NCBI GenBank assembly: GCA_017792445.1
Contig: CP051232.1
Location: forward strand, 1,426,001-1,490,000
Direction of reading: 5' to 3'
Origin: Maritimibacter sp.
Lineage (GTDB): Bacteria > Pseudomonadota > Alphaproteobacteria > Rhodobacterales > Rhodobacteraceae
DNA length: 64,000 nt
Made by a program: the position numbers and the translations under genes. Each line of letters opens with the position of its first letter. The stretch's first letter is position 1. Under the pieces are notes generated by a model, which was given only the letters and a program-made list of their open reading frames with translations, was not told where the DNA came from and ran no database searches. Below are positions 15,334 to 23,482 of the stretch, one piece after another.

Positions 15334-16299
15334 ATGGACTGGGCAACCATCATCCCGATCCTCGACGCGACGCTGCGGGCGGCGACGCCGTTGCTGTTCG
15401 TTTGCCTTGCGGGCCTGTTCTCTGAACGCTCGGGCATCATCGACATCGGGCTGGAAGGGAAGCTGCTGATCTCGGCCTTCTTCTCGGCCTCGATCGCGGC
15501 GATGACGAACTCGGTCTGGCTCGGGCTTCTGGCGGGCATCGGCGCGTCGCTGGGGCTGTCGCTGATCCATGGTGTCGCTTCGATCACCTTCCGCGGCAAC
15601 CAGCTTATTTCGGGCGTGGCGCTGAACTTCCTCGCCTCTGGCCTTACGGTCGTGATCGGCGAGAACTGGTTCGGTCTTGGCGGGCGCACGCCCCAGCTTG
15701 AGGGACCCGGACGCTTCCAGCCCATCGACCTGCCCGGCGCCTATGCGCTGCAGGACGTCCCGGTGATCGGCCCGATCTATTCCGGCCTGATCTCGGGGCA
15801 CACGATCCTTGTCTACGGCGCCTTCGTGACCGTCGCCCTGACGTGGTGGGTGCTTTATCGCACCCGCTTTGGCCTGCACCTGCGCGCGGTGGGCGAGAAC
15901 CCGGAATCGGTGGACACCGCCGGCATCTCGGTCACCCGGCTGCGCTATGCCGCCATCGTCATCGCCGGCGTCCTGTGTGGCATCGGCGGCGCCTACCTTG
16001 CCACCGGCCTTGCCGCGGGTTTCGTGAAGGAAATGAGCGCGGGGCGCGGCTATATCGCGCTGGCGGCGCTGATCTTCGCCAAGTGGCGGCCGTGGTACGC
16101 GCTGGGGGCCTGCCTGCTGTTCGGCTTCCTCGACGCCATCGGCAACCGGTTCCAGAACATCGAACTGCTGGGCATCAACATCCCGACGCAGTTCATGCAG
16201 GCGCTGCCCTATATCCTGACGGTGGTGATCCTTGCCGGCTTCGTCGGCAAGGCGATCCCGCCGCGCGCGGGCGGCCAGCCCTATGTGAAGGAACGGTAG
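15334..16299 (+). CDS. ABC transporter permease, BPD type 2 (nucleoside type, YufQ-like)
   Basis: A 321-residue inner-membrane permease, the smaller partner of the heterodimer. FSERSGIIDIGLEGKLLISAFF near the N-terminus and LRAVGENPESVDTAGISVTRLRY in the coupling loop identify it. KEMSAGRGYIALAALIFAKWRPWYALGACLLFG is the conserved C-terminal region seen in YufQ-like permeases (quoted in parts: SAGRGYIALAALIF). The ATG follows the previous stop by 3 nt. The stop codon lies inside a palindromic repeat (16296-16325) that separates the transporter from the phosphorylase gene. Confidence 0.93.
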   Translation: MDWATIIPILDATLRAATPLLFVCLAGLFSERSGIIDIGLEGKLLISAFFSASIAAMTNSVWLGLLAGIGASLGLSLIHGVASITFRGNQLISGVALNFLASGLTVVIGENWFGLGGRTPQLEGPGRFQPIDLPGAYALQDVPVIGPIYSGLISGHTILVYGAFVTVALTWWVLYRTRFGLHLRAVGENPESVDTAGISVTRLRYAAIVIAGVLCGIGGAYLATGLAAGFVKEMSAGRGYIALAALIFAKWRPWYALGACLLFGFLDAIGNRFQNIELLGINIPTQFMQALPYILTVVILAGFVGKAIPPRAGGQPYVKER

Positions 16300-16325
16300 G
16301 GTGATGGGGTGAAACCCCATCCTAC
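16296..16325. repeat. REP-like palindrome between transporter and phosphorylase genes
   Basis: GATGGGGT-GAA-ACCCCATC is a perfect 8-bp hairpin, extended by GTAG/CTAC across a 3-nt bulge. It overlaps the permease stop codon. I recall similar GTAGG...CCTAC palindromes as frequent in Rhodobacterales intergenic DNA; only this copy of the exact type is seen here. Confidence 0.55.
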
Positions 16326-16347
16326 GAATGGACGGAGCAAGACGACA

Positions 16348-17157
16348 ATGAGCGATCCGCAATCCCTTGCGGCCCTAATCCGCGACCGTGCCGGTGACGC
16401 GGCCCCTGCCTTCGGGCTGGTGCTGGGGTCCGGCCTTGGCCACCTTGCCGAAGCCGTGGCCGGCGTCGCCATCGACTACACCGACCTGCCCGGCTTCCCG
16501 CATGCGGGCGTCAGCGGTCACAATCCAAAGCTGGTGGTCGGCGATCTCGAAGGCTGCCGCGTCGCCGTGTTCGGGGGGCGGGCGCATTACTATGAAAGCG
16601 GGCGCGGCGATGCGATGCGGCTGCCCTTGGAGGTGCTGAAGGAACTGGGCGCGGGCGGGCTGATCCTGACCAACGCCGCCGGTTCGATGCGGCCCGACAT
16701 TCCGCCGGGCGACCTGATGCTGCTGTCGGACCACATCAACTTTTCAGGTCTGAACCCCCTGATCGGCGAGCCGACGGACGCGCGGTTCGTGCCGATGAAG
16801 GACGCCTATGACCCCGAGATGCGCGCGGCGCTGACGGCCTCTGCCGAAGCCGAGGGAATCGACCTGAAGGACGGTGTCTATGCGTGGTACTCCGGCCCGT
16901 CGTTCGAGACCCCGGCCGAGATCAAGGCGATCCGAATCCTTGGCGCGGACGCGGTGGGCATGTCGACGGTGCCCGAAGTCATCCTTGCCCGCTTCCTTGG
17001 CCTGAAGGTCGCCGCGATCTCGACGATCACCAACATGGCCGCCGGGATGAGCGACGAAGCGATCAGCCACGAGCACACCAAGGCGATGGCGCCGCTGGGC
17101 GCTGCGAAACTGGAACGCATTCTCAGAGGCTTTCTGCGCACGAAGGCGGCGACATAA
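16348..17157 (+). CDS. punA: Purine nucleoside phosphorylase (class II, PNP/MTAP family)
   Basis: A 269-residue cytosolic enzyme that cleaves purine nucleosides with phosphate to base and ribose-1-phosphate. Family motifs are present in order: LVLGSGLGHLA, GVSGHNPKLVVG, FGGRAHYYE, ILTNAAGSM, DHINFSGLNPL, WYSGPSFETPAEI and VGMSTVPEVI. Phosphate- and purine-site residues therefore appear intact. The ATG at 16348 has GGAG upstream and matches the family start; an in-frame ATG at 16309 lies inside the palindrome. Its position after a BMP transporter suggests that imported nucleosides are split directly on entry. Confidence 0.93.
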   Translation: MSDPQSLAALIRDRAGDAAPAFGLVLGSGLGHLAEAVAGVAIDYTDLPGFPHAGVSGHNPKLVVGDLEGCRVAVFGGRAHYYESGRGDAMRLPLEVLKELGAGGLILTNAAGSMRPDIPPGDLMLLSDHINFSGLNPLIGEPTDARFVPMKDAYDPEMRAALTASAEAEGIDLKDGVYAWYSGPSFETPAEIKAIRILGADAVGMSTVPEVILARFLGLKVAAISTITNMAAGMSDEAISHEHTKAMAPLGAAKLERILRGFLRTKAAT

Positions 17158-17260
17158 CCCGACGGATATGCCGCACGCGGCAAATTGTATGGGCTGGCAT
17201 TTGACTAGGACTCGGCAATCGGGTCATTAAACGAGCACCCGCCGAACGCACTGGGTGCCC

Positions 17261-18175
17261 ATGCAGATCTACCTCCCCATCGCCGAGGTATCGGTAAACG
17301 CCTTCCTTTTGCTGGGGCTGGGCGGGATCGTGGGCTTGTTGTCCGGCATGTTCGGCGTCGGCGGCGGGTTCCTTCTGACACCGCTGCTGTTCTTTACCGG
17401 CATCCCGCCCGCCGTTGCGGTGGCGACCGGTGCGAACCAGATCGTCGCCTCGTCCTTTTCCGGCCTGCTTGCGCACCTGAAACGCAAGACGGTCGACATG
17501 CGGATGGGCTGCGTGTTGCTGGCGGGCGGTCTGGTCGGGTCGGCGGCGGGGGTGCAGGTGTTCGCCTACCTGCGCACCCTCGGGCAGGTCGATCTTCTGG
17601 TGACCCTGTTCTACGTCGTGTTCCTTGGCATCATCGGTGCGCTGATGTTCGTCGAGAGCCTGAACGCGCTTTTGAAGACGCGCTCGGGCAAGCTGCCGAA
17701 GCGGAAGAAACACAACTGGGTCCATAACCTGCCGTTCAAGATGAAGTTCCGGACCTCGGGGCTGTATATCTCGGTGATCCCGCCGCTGCTGGTCGGGCTG
17801 CTGGTTGGCGTACTGGCCGCGATCATGGGCGTGGGCGGCGGCTTCATCATGGTGCCCGCGATGATCTACCTGTTGGGGATGCCGACAAAGGTCGTCGTCG
17901 GCACCTCGCTGTTCCAGATCATCTTCGTCTCGGGCGCCACGACGCTGATGCATGCGACGACGAACTACTCTGTCGACATGCTGCTGGCGCTGGTTCTGAT
18001 CGTGGGCGGTGTCATCGGTGCGCAGATCGGCACCCGCATCGCCGTCTATCTGCGCGGCGAACAGTTGCGCATCCTGCTGGCCCTTCTGGTTCTGGCGGTC
18101 TGTATCAAGCTGGCGCTGGACCTGTTGCTGGAACCGTCCGAGCTGTACTCGATCGCACCGGTACGGGAGGGCTGA
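17261..18175 (+). CDS. TauE/SafE-family sulfite/organosulfonate exporter-like permease
   Basis: A 304-residue membrane protein with two halves that each carry the TauE/SafE glycine motif: GLLSGMFGVGGGFLLTPLLFF and, in the second half, AAIMGVGGGFIMVPAMIYLLG. About eight to nine hydrophobic helices are visible with a charged central loop (SGKLPKRKKHNW). The family moves anions such as sulfite or sulfoacetate; the substrate here is unknown. I chose the ATG at 17261; a GTG at 17255 in frame would add two residues. A TIGR02186 gene follows after 4 nt, a pairing I recall as conserved in alphaproteobacteria. Confidence 0.9.
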   Translation: MQIYLPIAEVSVNAFLLLGLGGIVGLLSGMFGVGGGFLLTPLLFFTGIPPAVAVATGANQIVASSFSGLLAHLKRKTVDMRMGCVLLAGGLVGSAAGVQVFAYLRTLGQVDLLVTLFYVVFLGIIGALMFVESLNALLKTRSGKLPKRKKHNWVHNLPFKMKFRTSGLYISVIPPLLVGLLVGVLAAIMGVGGGFIMVPAMIYLLGMPTKVVVGTSLFQIIFVSGATTLMHATTNYSVDMLLALVLIVGGVIGAQIGTRIAVYLRGEQLRILLALLVLAVCIKLALDLLLEPSELYSIAPVREG

Positions 18176-18179
18176 GGCG

Positions 18180-18941
18180 ATGCGTTGGCTGCTTCTGATC
18201 CTGATGCTTCTGGCCCCCGCCGCCCGCGCGGACGAAAGCGTCGTTGCCGGCATGAGCCAGAACCGCGTGTCGATCACCGCGAACTTCGACGGGTCCGAGA
18301 TCCTGATCTTCGGCGCGGTGAAGCGATTCCAGCCGATCCCGGACGAGGTCGCACCGCTGGAGGTGGTCATCACCGTCGCCGGGCCGTCGGTTCCGGTCAC
18401 CGTCTGGCGCAAGGAACGCGTGGCCGGCATCTGGGTGAACACCGACGCGGTCGAGGTCGACCGCGCGCCCAGCTTCTACGCCGTCGCGACCTCTGGCCCG
18501 TTCTACGAGGTGATGTCCAACGTCGAGGATCTGCGCCACAAGGTGTCCCTGACCCGCGCGATCCGCTCGGTCGGGGCACCCGCCACGGTGGCGGACGCAA
18601 GCCAGTTCACCGCGGCGCTGATGCGCATCCGCGAGCGGTCCGACCTTTACCAGCTGCACGAAGGCACGGTCGAAGTGCGGGAAGAGACGCTGTTCCGCAC
18701 CTCGGTCGGACTGCCGGCGAACCTGCACGAGGGCAATTACACCACCCGTATTTTCCTGACCCGCGGCGGCACGGTCGTCGACGCGTTCGAGACGGTGATC
18801 TACGTGCAGAAGGTCGGGCTGGAGCGCTGGCTGTACGTGTTGGCGCAGGAGCAGGCGCTGATCTACGGGCTTCTGTCCATCGCGCTGGCGATTGCCGCGG
18901 GCTGGCTGGCTTCTGCGGTGTTCCGCTACCTGCGCAGCTGA
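18180..18941 (+). CDS. TIGR02186 family exported/membrane protein, partner of TauE
   Basis: A 253-residue protein with an N-terminal signal peptide (MRWLLLILMLLAPAARADES), an extracytoplasmic beta-rich domain and a C-terminal transmembrane helix (LIYGLLSIALAIAAGWLAS) followed by a short basic tail. ISITANFDGSEILIFGAVKR-like sequence (residues about 30-50), WRKERVAGIWVNTD and FYAVATSGP are the hallmarks of the alphaproteobacterial TIGR02186 family. Function is unknown. The strict pairing with TauE suggests a periplasmic accessory to that permease. The ATG lies 4 nt after the TauE stop, so the two form an operon. Confidence 0.85.
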   Translation: MRWLLLILMLLAPAARADESVVAGMSQNRVSITANFDGSEILIFGAVKRFQPIPDEVAPLEVVITVAGPSVPVTVWRKERVAGIWVNTDAVEVDRAPSFYAVATSGPFYEVMSNVEDLRHKVSLTRAIRSVGAPATVADASQFTAALMRIRERSDLYQLHEGTVEVREETLFRTSVGLPANLHEGNYTTRIFLTRGGTVVDAFETVIYVQKVGLERWLYVLAQEQALIYGLLSIALAIAAGWLASAVFRYLRS

Positions 18942-18954
18942 CGACGTCCGGCCG

Positions 18955-20142
18955 CTACATCAGGTCCGGCAGGTCGCAATGGACGCTGCGCTCCATCGTG
19001 CAGCACATGGCGCGCGCCTTGGGGCCGTAGGGTCCGCCATAGCAGGCAAGCCCGCGCGGCGCTTCCGAATCGGTTACGCGGAACCACGCCCCCAGCCCGC
19101 CAAGGTCGCGGGACGACAGGCCGTTCAGGTGCTCGATGGTCGCCGCGGCGCGCGCGGGGTCGGGGCGGCGCGGCACCTCGTGGACGCCCTTCAGCGGCAC
19201 CGCTTCCAACGCGGCAAGGCGGACGTCGCCGCCCTTCACCTCGAAGTACGCCTTGCCCATCAGGCCATAGTCGTGCCCCAGCGGGCGGCTGTCCTTTTCA
19301 GCGCCGCCGATGAACAGGAAGTTGCCCAGCGAGTAGAAGATCGCGGCATTGTCGGCCGGGCGCGCTTCGACCGCGCGGACCACGTGGGGGTGGTGGCCGA
19401 TCACAAGGTTGACGCCCGCCTCTTCGACCGCGCGGCGGAACAGGTCGGCCTGCCCCCAGCCAAGGCCGATGTCGTTCTCGGTGCCCCAGTGGACCGACAG
19501 CATCTTGATCTCGGCGTCGGTGCGGCGCAGCGCGTCGAGGATGCGGTCGTAGTCGCCGATATAGGCCATTCCCGACCGGCCCGGGCCGGGCCCATAGGCG
19601 CCAGAGCCGAAGGACATCGCCGACAGGGCGACGCGGATGCCTTTTACCGTGATGACCTTGGGCTCGTAAGGTGTGTGGTCCGGACCGACGCCGGCGAACA
19701 GCAGCGGACGGTCGGCGCGGTCCTCGGACGAGAAAAACGCATGCGTCATCTCAAGCCCGGGCCAGCCGTGATCCCACGAATGGTTGTTGGCCAGTGCGAA
19801 GGCGTTGACGCCAAGATCCATCAGGTGCCGGAATTGGTCCGGGTGGCTGCGGAAGACGAACTGCTTGCCCTGCGGGATGCCGTCGTAATAGCCGACCACC
19901 GTCTCGACATTCACGAAATTGACGTCGCCGGTCCACTCTGTGCGGACGGTGGCGGTCAGGTCGTCCAGCGTGTGGGTGCCCCATTTGCGTACAAGGGCGG
20001 GGTTCGGGGTCTGGTGCGACCCGGCAAAGTTGGTGTCACCGGCGAAGGTGATGACGATCTCCTGCGCGGGGGCGGCCATGGGCACGCCCAGCAGACCCGC
20101 CCACATGGCGAGCGTTCGGCAAATCCCGCGCAGGCGGCTCAC
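18955..20142 (-). CDS. CapA-family metallophosphoesterase-fold protein
   Basis: A 395-residue exported protein of the PGA_cap/CapA family. A signal peptide (SRLRGICRTLAMWAGLLG...APAQE) is followed by a calcineurin-like fold: ITFAGDTNF (metal-binding Asp), ANNHSWDHGWPG, SVHWGTEN and IGHHPHVVRAVE with GNFLF. CapA proteins act in capsule or poly-gamma-glutamate systems, and some are phosphatases; the substrate here is unknown. The GTG start at 20142 overlaps the L,D-transpeptidase stop (GTGA) and gives a proper signal peptide; later ATGs would cut it. It is the last gene of the seven-gene envelope operon. Confidence 0.87.
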   Translation of the reverse strand: MSRLRGICRTLAMWAGLLGVPMAAPAQEIVITFAGDTNFAGSHQTPNPALVRKWGTHTLDDLTATVRTEWTGDVNFVNVETVVGYYDGIPQGKQFVFRSHPDQFRHLMDLGVNAFALANNHSWDHGWPGLEMTHAFFSSEDRADRPLLFAGVGPDHTPYEPKVITVKGIRVALSAMSFGSGAYGPGPGRSGMAYIGDYDRILDALRRTDAEIKMLSVHWGTENDIGLGWGQADLFRRAVEEAGVNLVIGHHPHVVRAVEARPADNAAIFYSLGNFLFIGGAEKDSRPLGHDYGLMGKAYFEVKGGDVRLAALEAVPLKGVHEVPRRPDPARAAATIEHLNGLSSRDLGGLGAWFRVTDSEAPRGLACYGGPYGPKARAMCCTMERSVHCDLPDLM

Positions 20143-20948
20143 AGATCGTCCCGGAAGATCACGAACAACGCGGAATAGCCGGGCTTGGTCAGCCGCTCGC
20201 CCGCCTCGTCGAAATGGAAGCTGCCGTCGCGGGTGTAGTTCCAGCGCACGTTCCAGTTCTGCTCTGGCTCGGAGGTGAAGTAGCGCGGCACCGAGGCGGA
20301 CCACAATGGCGAGCCTTCTCCCGGCGCGCCGTCACCGTGGAACATCGACCAGATTGCGTCGGCGTTGGGCTGTTCCATTCGGATGCAGCCATGGCTGTCG
20401 GGGCGGCCCAGCAGGGAATACTTCGACTGCGTCGTGCCGTGCATCGCCACGCCCGAGATCCGGCCGCCACTGTAATGCAGGTCGATGAAGATCGAGTTGT
20501 ACATGCCGGGCGCGCCCCAGCCCCGGACATGGCGATAGGCGCGGTCGTCGACGTTGAACACGCCCAACGGCGTCGGGCCAGAGCGGTTGTCGCCCTGATA
20601 GTACCGGCCCGTCGAGACCGGCCACGAGTATTCCGGCGTGGCATCGCCCCACAGCTCGGGGTCGTACAGCGCCAGTTTCCAGCCCCTTGCGGTGCCCGAG
20701 GGGGCGCGTTCGATGATCCACATCTTCTGCGCCCCCGGCCCGGACAGCGCGGCATTGATGTAAATGACATGGCTATAGGCAAGATCGATCCGGGAAGGCG
20801 GGATGAAGGCCATCCCATCAGGCAGCGCACCAGGCCGCCCCAGCCCCTCGAGATAATCGATGCCGACGCCCGGGGTCTCTATCCCCAGCGCGGGCCGCGC
20901 GACAAATGCCGCGCCAATGGCCAAAGCCATTCGTCTTGAAAAGTCCAT
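20139..20948 (-). CDS. L,D-transpeptidase (YkuD domain), exported
   Basis: A 269-residue protein with a Tat-like or Sec signal peptide (MDFSRRMALAIGAAFVARPALG) and a YkuD catalytic domain. The active-site pattern is complete: His170 in VAMHGTTQ and His186/Cys188 in RPDSHGCIRM. Such enzymes make 3-3 crosslinks in peptidoglycan or attach proteins or polymers to it in the periplasm. Upstream segments GDNRSGPTPLGVFNV also fit the family. The ATG at 20948 lies 1 nt after the stop of the 77-residue gene, and its own stop overlaps the CapA start. It is part of the envelope operon. Confidence 0.93.
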   Translation of the reverse strand: MDFSRRMALAIGAAFVARPALGIETPGVGIDYLEGLGRPGALPDGMAFIPPSRIDLAYSHVIYINAALSGPGAQKMWIIERAPSGTARGWKLALYDPELWGDATPEYSWPVSTGRYYQGDNRSGPTPLGVFNVDDRAYRHVRGWGAPGMYNSIFIDLHYSGGRISGVAMHGTTQSKYSLLGRPDSHGCIRMEQPNADAIWSMFHGDGAPGEGSPLWSASVPRYFTSEPEQNWNVRWNYTRDGSFHFDEAGERLTKPGYSALFVIFRDDL

Positions 20949-20949
20949 A

Positions 20950-21183
20950 TCACAGCAATCCCAGGCCTCTGTGAATTGCCATGCGCATGGACCCAAAGAC
21001 ATCCGGCAGCGAAAGACCGGCTTTCCAGTCTTCCAGCACGACAACCCCGGCGATGATCGTATCGTCGAGTGACCCTAGGTCCATCATGTTGAAAACCGCA
21101 TCCAGGAACCGCTCTCCCGAAAGTAGCCAAGCTGCAACAAGTGCGGCGAAGCAGGCGAGGGTGAAGCGGGTCATCTGGCTCAT
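20950..21183 (-). CDS. 77-residue membrane-anchored protein in the envelope operon
   Basis: A small protein with one N-terminal hydrophobic helix (FTLACFAALVAAWLLSG), then an acidic/amphipathic stretch (AVFNMMDLGSLDDTIIAG) and LPDVFGSMRMAIHRGLGLL. It begins 7 nt after the MBOAT stop and ends 1 nt before the L,D-transpeptidase start, so it is almost certainly translated as part of the operon. I recognise no family. The N-in, single-pass layout would put most of it in the periplasm, a position suitable for bridging the acyltransferase and the wall enzymes, which is inference. Confidence 0.75.
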   Translation of the reverse strand: MSQMTRFTLACFAALVAAWLLSGERFLDAVFNMMDLGSLDDTIIAGVVVLEDWKAGLSLPDVFGSMRMAIHRGLGLL

Positions 21184-21190
21184 CTTGGTC

Positions 21191-22582
21191 TCAGAACTGG
21201 AAATAAATGAAGGGTGCGACGCCTTCTTGTGCCGTTGCGAACAAAGTGAAGATACCGATTCCGAGAATCAGTGCCTGTATTTCAGGGCCGAGTCTGGCCA
21301 GGGTCATCGTCGCCCGATCTCGCCAGGACAGGGGCAGCCAGTTCATCGCGAAGCCCACCGCGATCAGGGCCCAGACCGTCACCGTCAGTTCGGGCGCGGC
21401 GTAGCCCTCGGTCTTGCCGAAGGCGGCAAGCATCGACAGCGTGTCGGGGAAGGTGTGCGCCCTGAAGGGGATCCACAGCAGGGCGACGATCACGAAGGTC
21501 ACGGCGATGGCCAGCAGACGCGGAAGCGCGACGTTCATTCCTCGGAAGCCGCGCTCTACCGCCTGCCCCGCGCCGTGCAGGAAACCCCACAGGATGAAAT
21601 TCCATCCGGCCCCGTGCCAAAGCCCGGCCAGCGTCATCGTCAGGATCAGCGTGAAGGTCCGGCGCGGCGCACCGCCCTTGCCGCCGCCAAGCGGGATGTA
21701 AAGATAGTCCCTGATCCACGTCGACAGCGAGATGTGCCAGCGCTGCCAGAAGTCGCGCAGGCTGTCAGCGCGGTAGGGCTGGTTGAAGTTGCGGTTGAAC
21801 TCGTACCCCAGCAACAGCGCGACGCCGATCGCGATGTCCGAGTAGCCGGAGAAGTCGCAGTAGATCTGGATCGCATAGCCCAGCGTCGCCGCCAGCGCGG
21901 ACAGCCAGTATTGCCCGTCCGGCAGCCCGTAGGCGGGATCGACCAGCAGCACCGACAGGTAGTTCGCGACGACCATCTTCTTGAACAGGCCCGACAGGAT
22001 CAGCACCACCGCCGTCGCCCGTGCGGCGGCATCGGGGCGGCGCGGGTTGTCGAGCTGCGGCAGGAAATGCGCGGCCCGCACGATGGGGCCCGCGACAAGC
22101 TGCGGGAAGAACGAGATGAACAGCGCCACGTCGAACGGATTGCGGCAGGGCGGGATATGGCCGCGGTCGACGTCCATCACATAGCTGATGGCCTGGAAGG
22201 TGTAGAACGAAATCCCGACCGGCAGGATCACCGTCATCCATGTCAGATCGCGGGCAAAGGCGGTGTCCTGTAGCAGCGCCTGCAGCTGGAACATGAAGAA
22301 GTCGAAGTATTTGAAAACCGCCAGCACACCCAGCATCGCGGCGATGCTTGCGACCTTCGACAACCGGCGCAGCCCCGGCACCCGCACACCCAGCCCGGCA
22401 GCCCAAGCCACCAGCGAGACGAAGGCCATCAGCAGCACAAAGCGCGGGTCCCACGCGGCATAGAAAACGTAAGAGGCCAGAAGCAGCATGCCCTTGCGCA
22501 GGGCATTGCTGTTCCAGAATAGCCCGTTCAGCGCCAGGACAACGGCGAAGAACCCGATGAACTGGAGCGTCGGGAAGACCAT
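21191..22582 (-). CDS. MBOAT family O-acyltransferase (AlgI/DltB-like)
   Basis: A 463-residue polytopic inner-membrane protein. The MBOAT signature is intact: FWQRWHISLSTWIRDYLYIPLG (His283) and TLAGLWHGAGWNFILWG (His323, the usual catalytic His). YCDFSGYSDIAIGVALLLGYEF and AGPIVRAAHFLPQL are the AlgI-type conserved blocks. Such proteins take an acyl group from a cytoplasmic donor and pass it outward for transfer to alginate, teichoic acid or peptidoglycan. Two SGNH proteins are encoded directly upstream in the same transcript, the expected periplasmic partners. The ATG at 22582 is 3 nt after the SGNH stop. The acceptor glycan is not identifiable. Confidence 0.94.
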   Translation of the reverse strand: MVFPTLQFIGFFAVVLALNGLFWNSNALRKGMLLLASYVFYAAWDPRFVLLMAFVSLVAWAAGLGVRVPGLRRLSKVASIAAMLGVLAVFKYFDFFMFQLQALLQDTAFARDLTWMTVILPVGISFYTFQAISYVMDVDRGHIPPCRNPFDVALFISFFPQLVAGPIVRAAHFLPQLDNPRRPDAAARATAVVLILSGLFKKMVVANYLSVLLVDPAYGLPDGQYWLSALAATLGYAIQIYCDFSGYSDIAIGVALLLGYEFNRNFNQPYRADSLRDFWQRWHISLSTWIRDYLYIPLGGGKGGAPRRTFTLILTMTLAGLWHGAGWNFILWGFLHGAGQAVERGFRGMNVALPRLLAIAVTFVIVALLWIPFRAHTFPDTLSMLAAFGKTEGYAAPELTVTVWALIAVGFAMNWLPLSWRDRATMTLARLGPEIQALILGIGIFTLFATAQEGVAPFIYFQF

Positions 22583-22585
22583 GGT

Positions 22586-23482
22586 TTATTGCAGGCCCGC
22601 AACCTCCACCGAGGGCGGATTGAATATGCCGGGATTGTCCCGTTCGATCGCCCGCAGGATGTTGTCCACCACAAGGTAGTACCCGTTCGCGGTGAAGTGC
22701 GATCCGTCACCGGCGCGAATGGTGGTGCCGCCGGCGGTCGTGATGAACTCGCCACTGGGACCTGCCGCGAAGGCGGGGATCGAGATGAAATGCGCGCCGG
22801 CCTTCAGCGCCTCTTCGCGGAACCAGACGTTTGCGCGGGTCAGCAACGAGTTGCGGTGCGCGTCACGGTCGGGTGCCGGCCCAAGCCAATAGACGACGGC
22901 GCCGGTCGCGGCGGCGGCCTGAAGCATCTTGCGCGCCTCGCCGCGATAGGCGGCTTCCCATTCCGGCGTGTCGTAAGGCACCGACCCGCCGCCCGCATAA
23001 CGCAGCGGCTGGTTGTCGTTGGCGCCGAAGTGGAAAACCACCACGTCCGGGCGGTTGGCGGCGGCCATCGCGGCGAAATTGCCGGGCCAGTCGTAGAAGT
23101 CGCCCCGCGCAAGACCGGTCGAGGTCTTGCCGCGATTGTCGACGCTGATCGGCAGGCCGCGGTTCGCGACACGCTGTTTCATGAAGATGCCGAACCCATC
23201 GGCAAGGCTGTCGCCGACGATCATCATCCGCAGCGGCGTTTCCGGCGACACGGCGCGTGTCACCTTGGCCGGGATCGCACCGCCGGTGGGGGCGAAGAAG
23301 GCCTGACGGTTCGAGCTGGGCGGCGGAGTGGTCACGGTCGTCTCGGTCTCGGCGGTGGTTTCAGGCGCTGGAGAGTGAAACTCGACCGACAGATCCTGCG
23401 CGCCCGCGGATCGCGGCGGGGTGCTGCAGGCGGTCAGAAGAACCAATACGACGGGCAGTAGCGCCTTACTGAAGTTGTACAT
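22586..23482 (-). CDS. SGNH-family hydrolase/acyltransferase, predicted lipoprotein
   Basis: A 298-residue protein. The N-terminus MYNFSKALLPVVLVLLTACS carries a lipobox with Cys19, so it is probably a lipoprotein. A Thr/Pro-rich linker (about residues 35-60) leads to an SGNH (DUF459-like) domain with Ser92 in VGDSLADGFG, Asn155 in HFGANDNQ and Asp259/His262 in GDGSHFTANGYYLV, so the catalytic set is complete. In MBOAT systems such proteins move acyl groups onto or off periplasmic glycans. The ATG at 23482 overlaps the second SGNH gene by 17 nt, and the MBOAT gene follows after 3 nt. Confidence 0.9.
   Translation of the reverse strand: MYNFSKALLPVVLVLLTACSTPPRSAGAQDLSVEFHSPAPETTAETETTVTTPPPSSNRQAFFAPTGGAIPAKVTRAVSPETPLRMMIVGDSLADGFGIFMKQRVANRGLPISVDNRGKTSTGLARGDFYDWPGNFAAMAAANRPDVVVFHFGANDNQPLRYAGGGSVPYDTPEWEAAYRGEARKMLQAAAATGAVVYWLGPAPDRDAHRNSLLTRANVWFREEALKAGAHFISIPAFAAGPSGEFITTAGGTTIRAGDGSHFTANGYYLVVDNILRAIERDNPGIFNPPSVEVAGLQ

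Noticed and set aside
13942..16362. An 806-codon open frame on the minus strand across the transporter permease genes
   Set aside because: It is antisense to well-supported permease genes, its translation is rich in Arg/Gln/His with no domain, and such shadow frames are expected in high-GC DNA.
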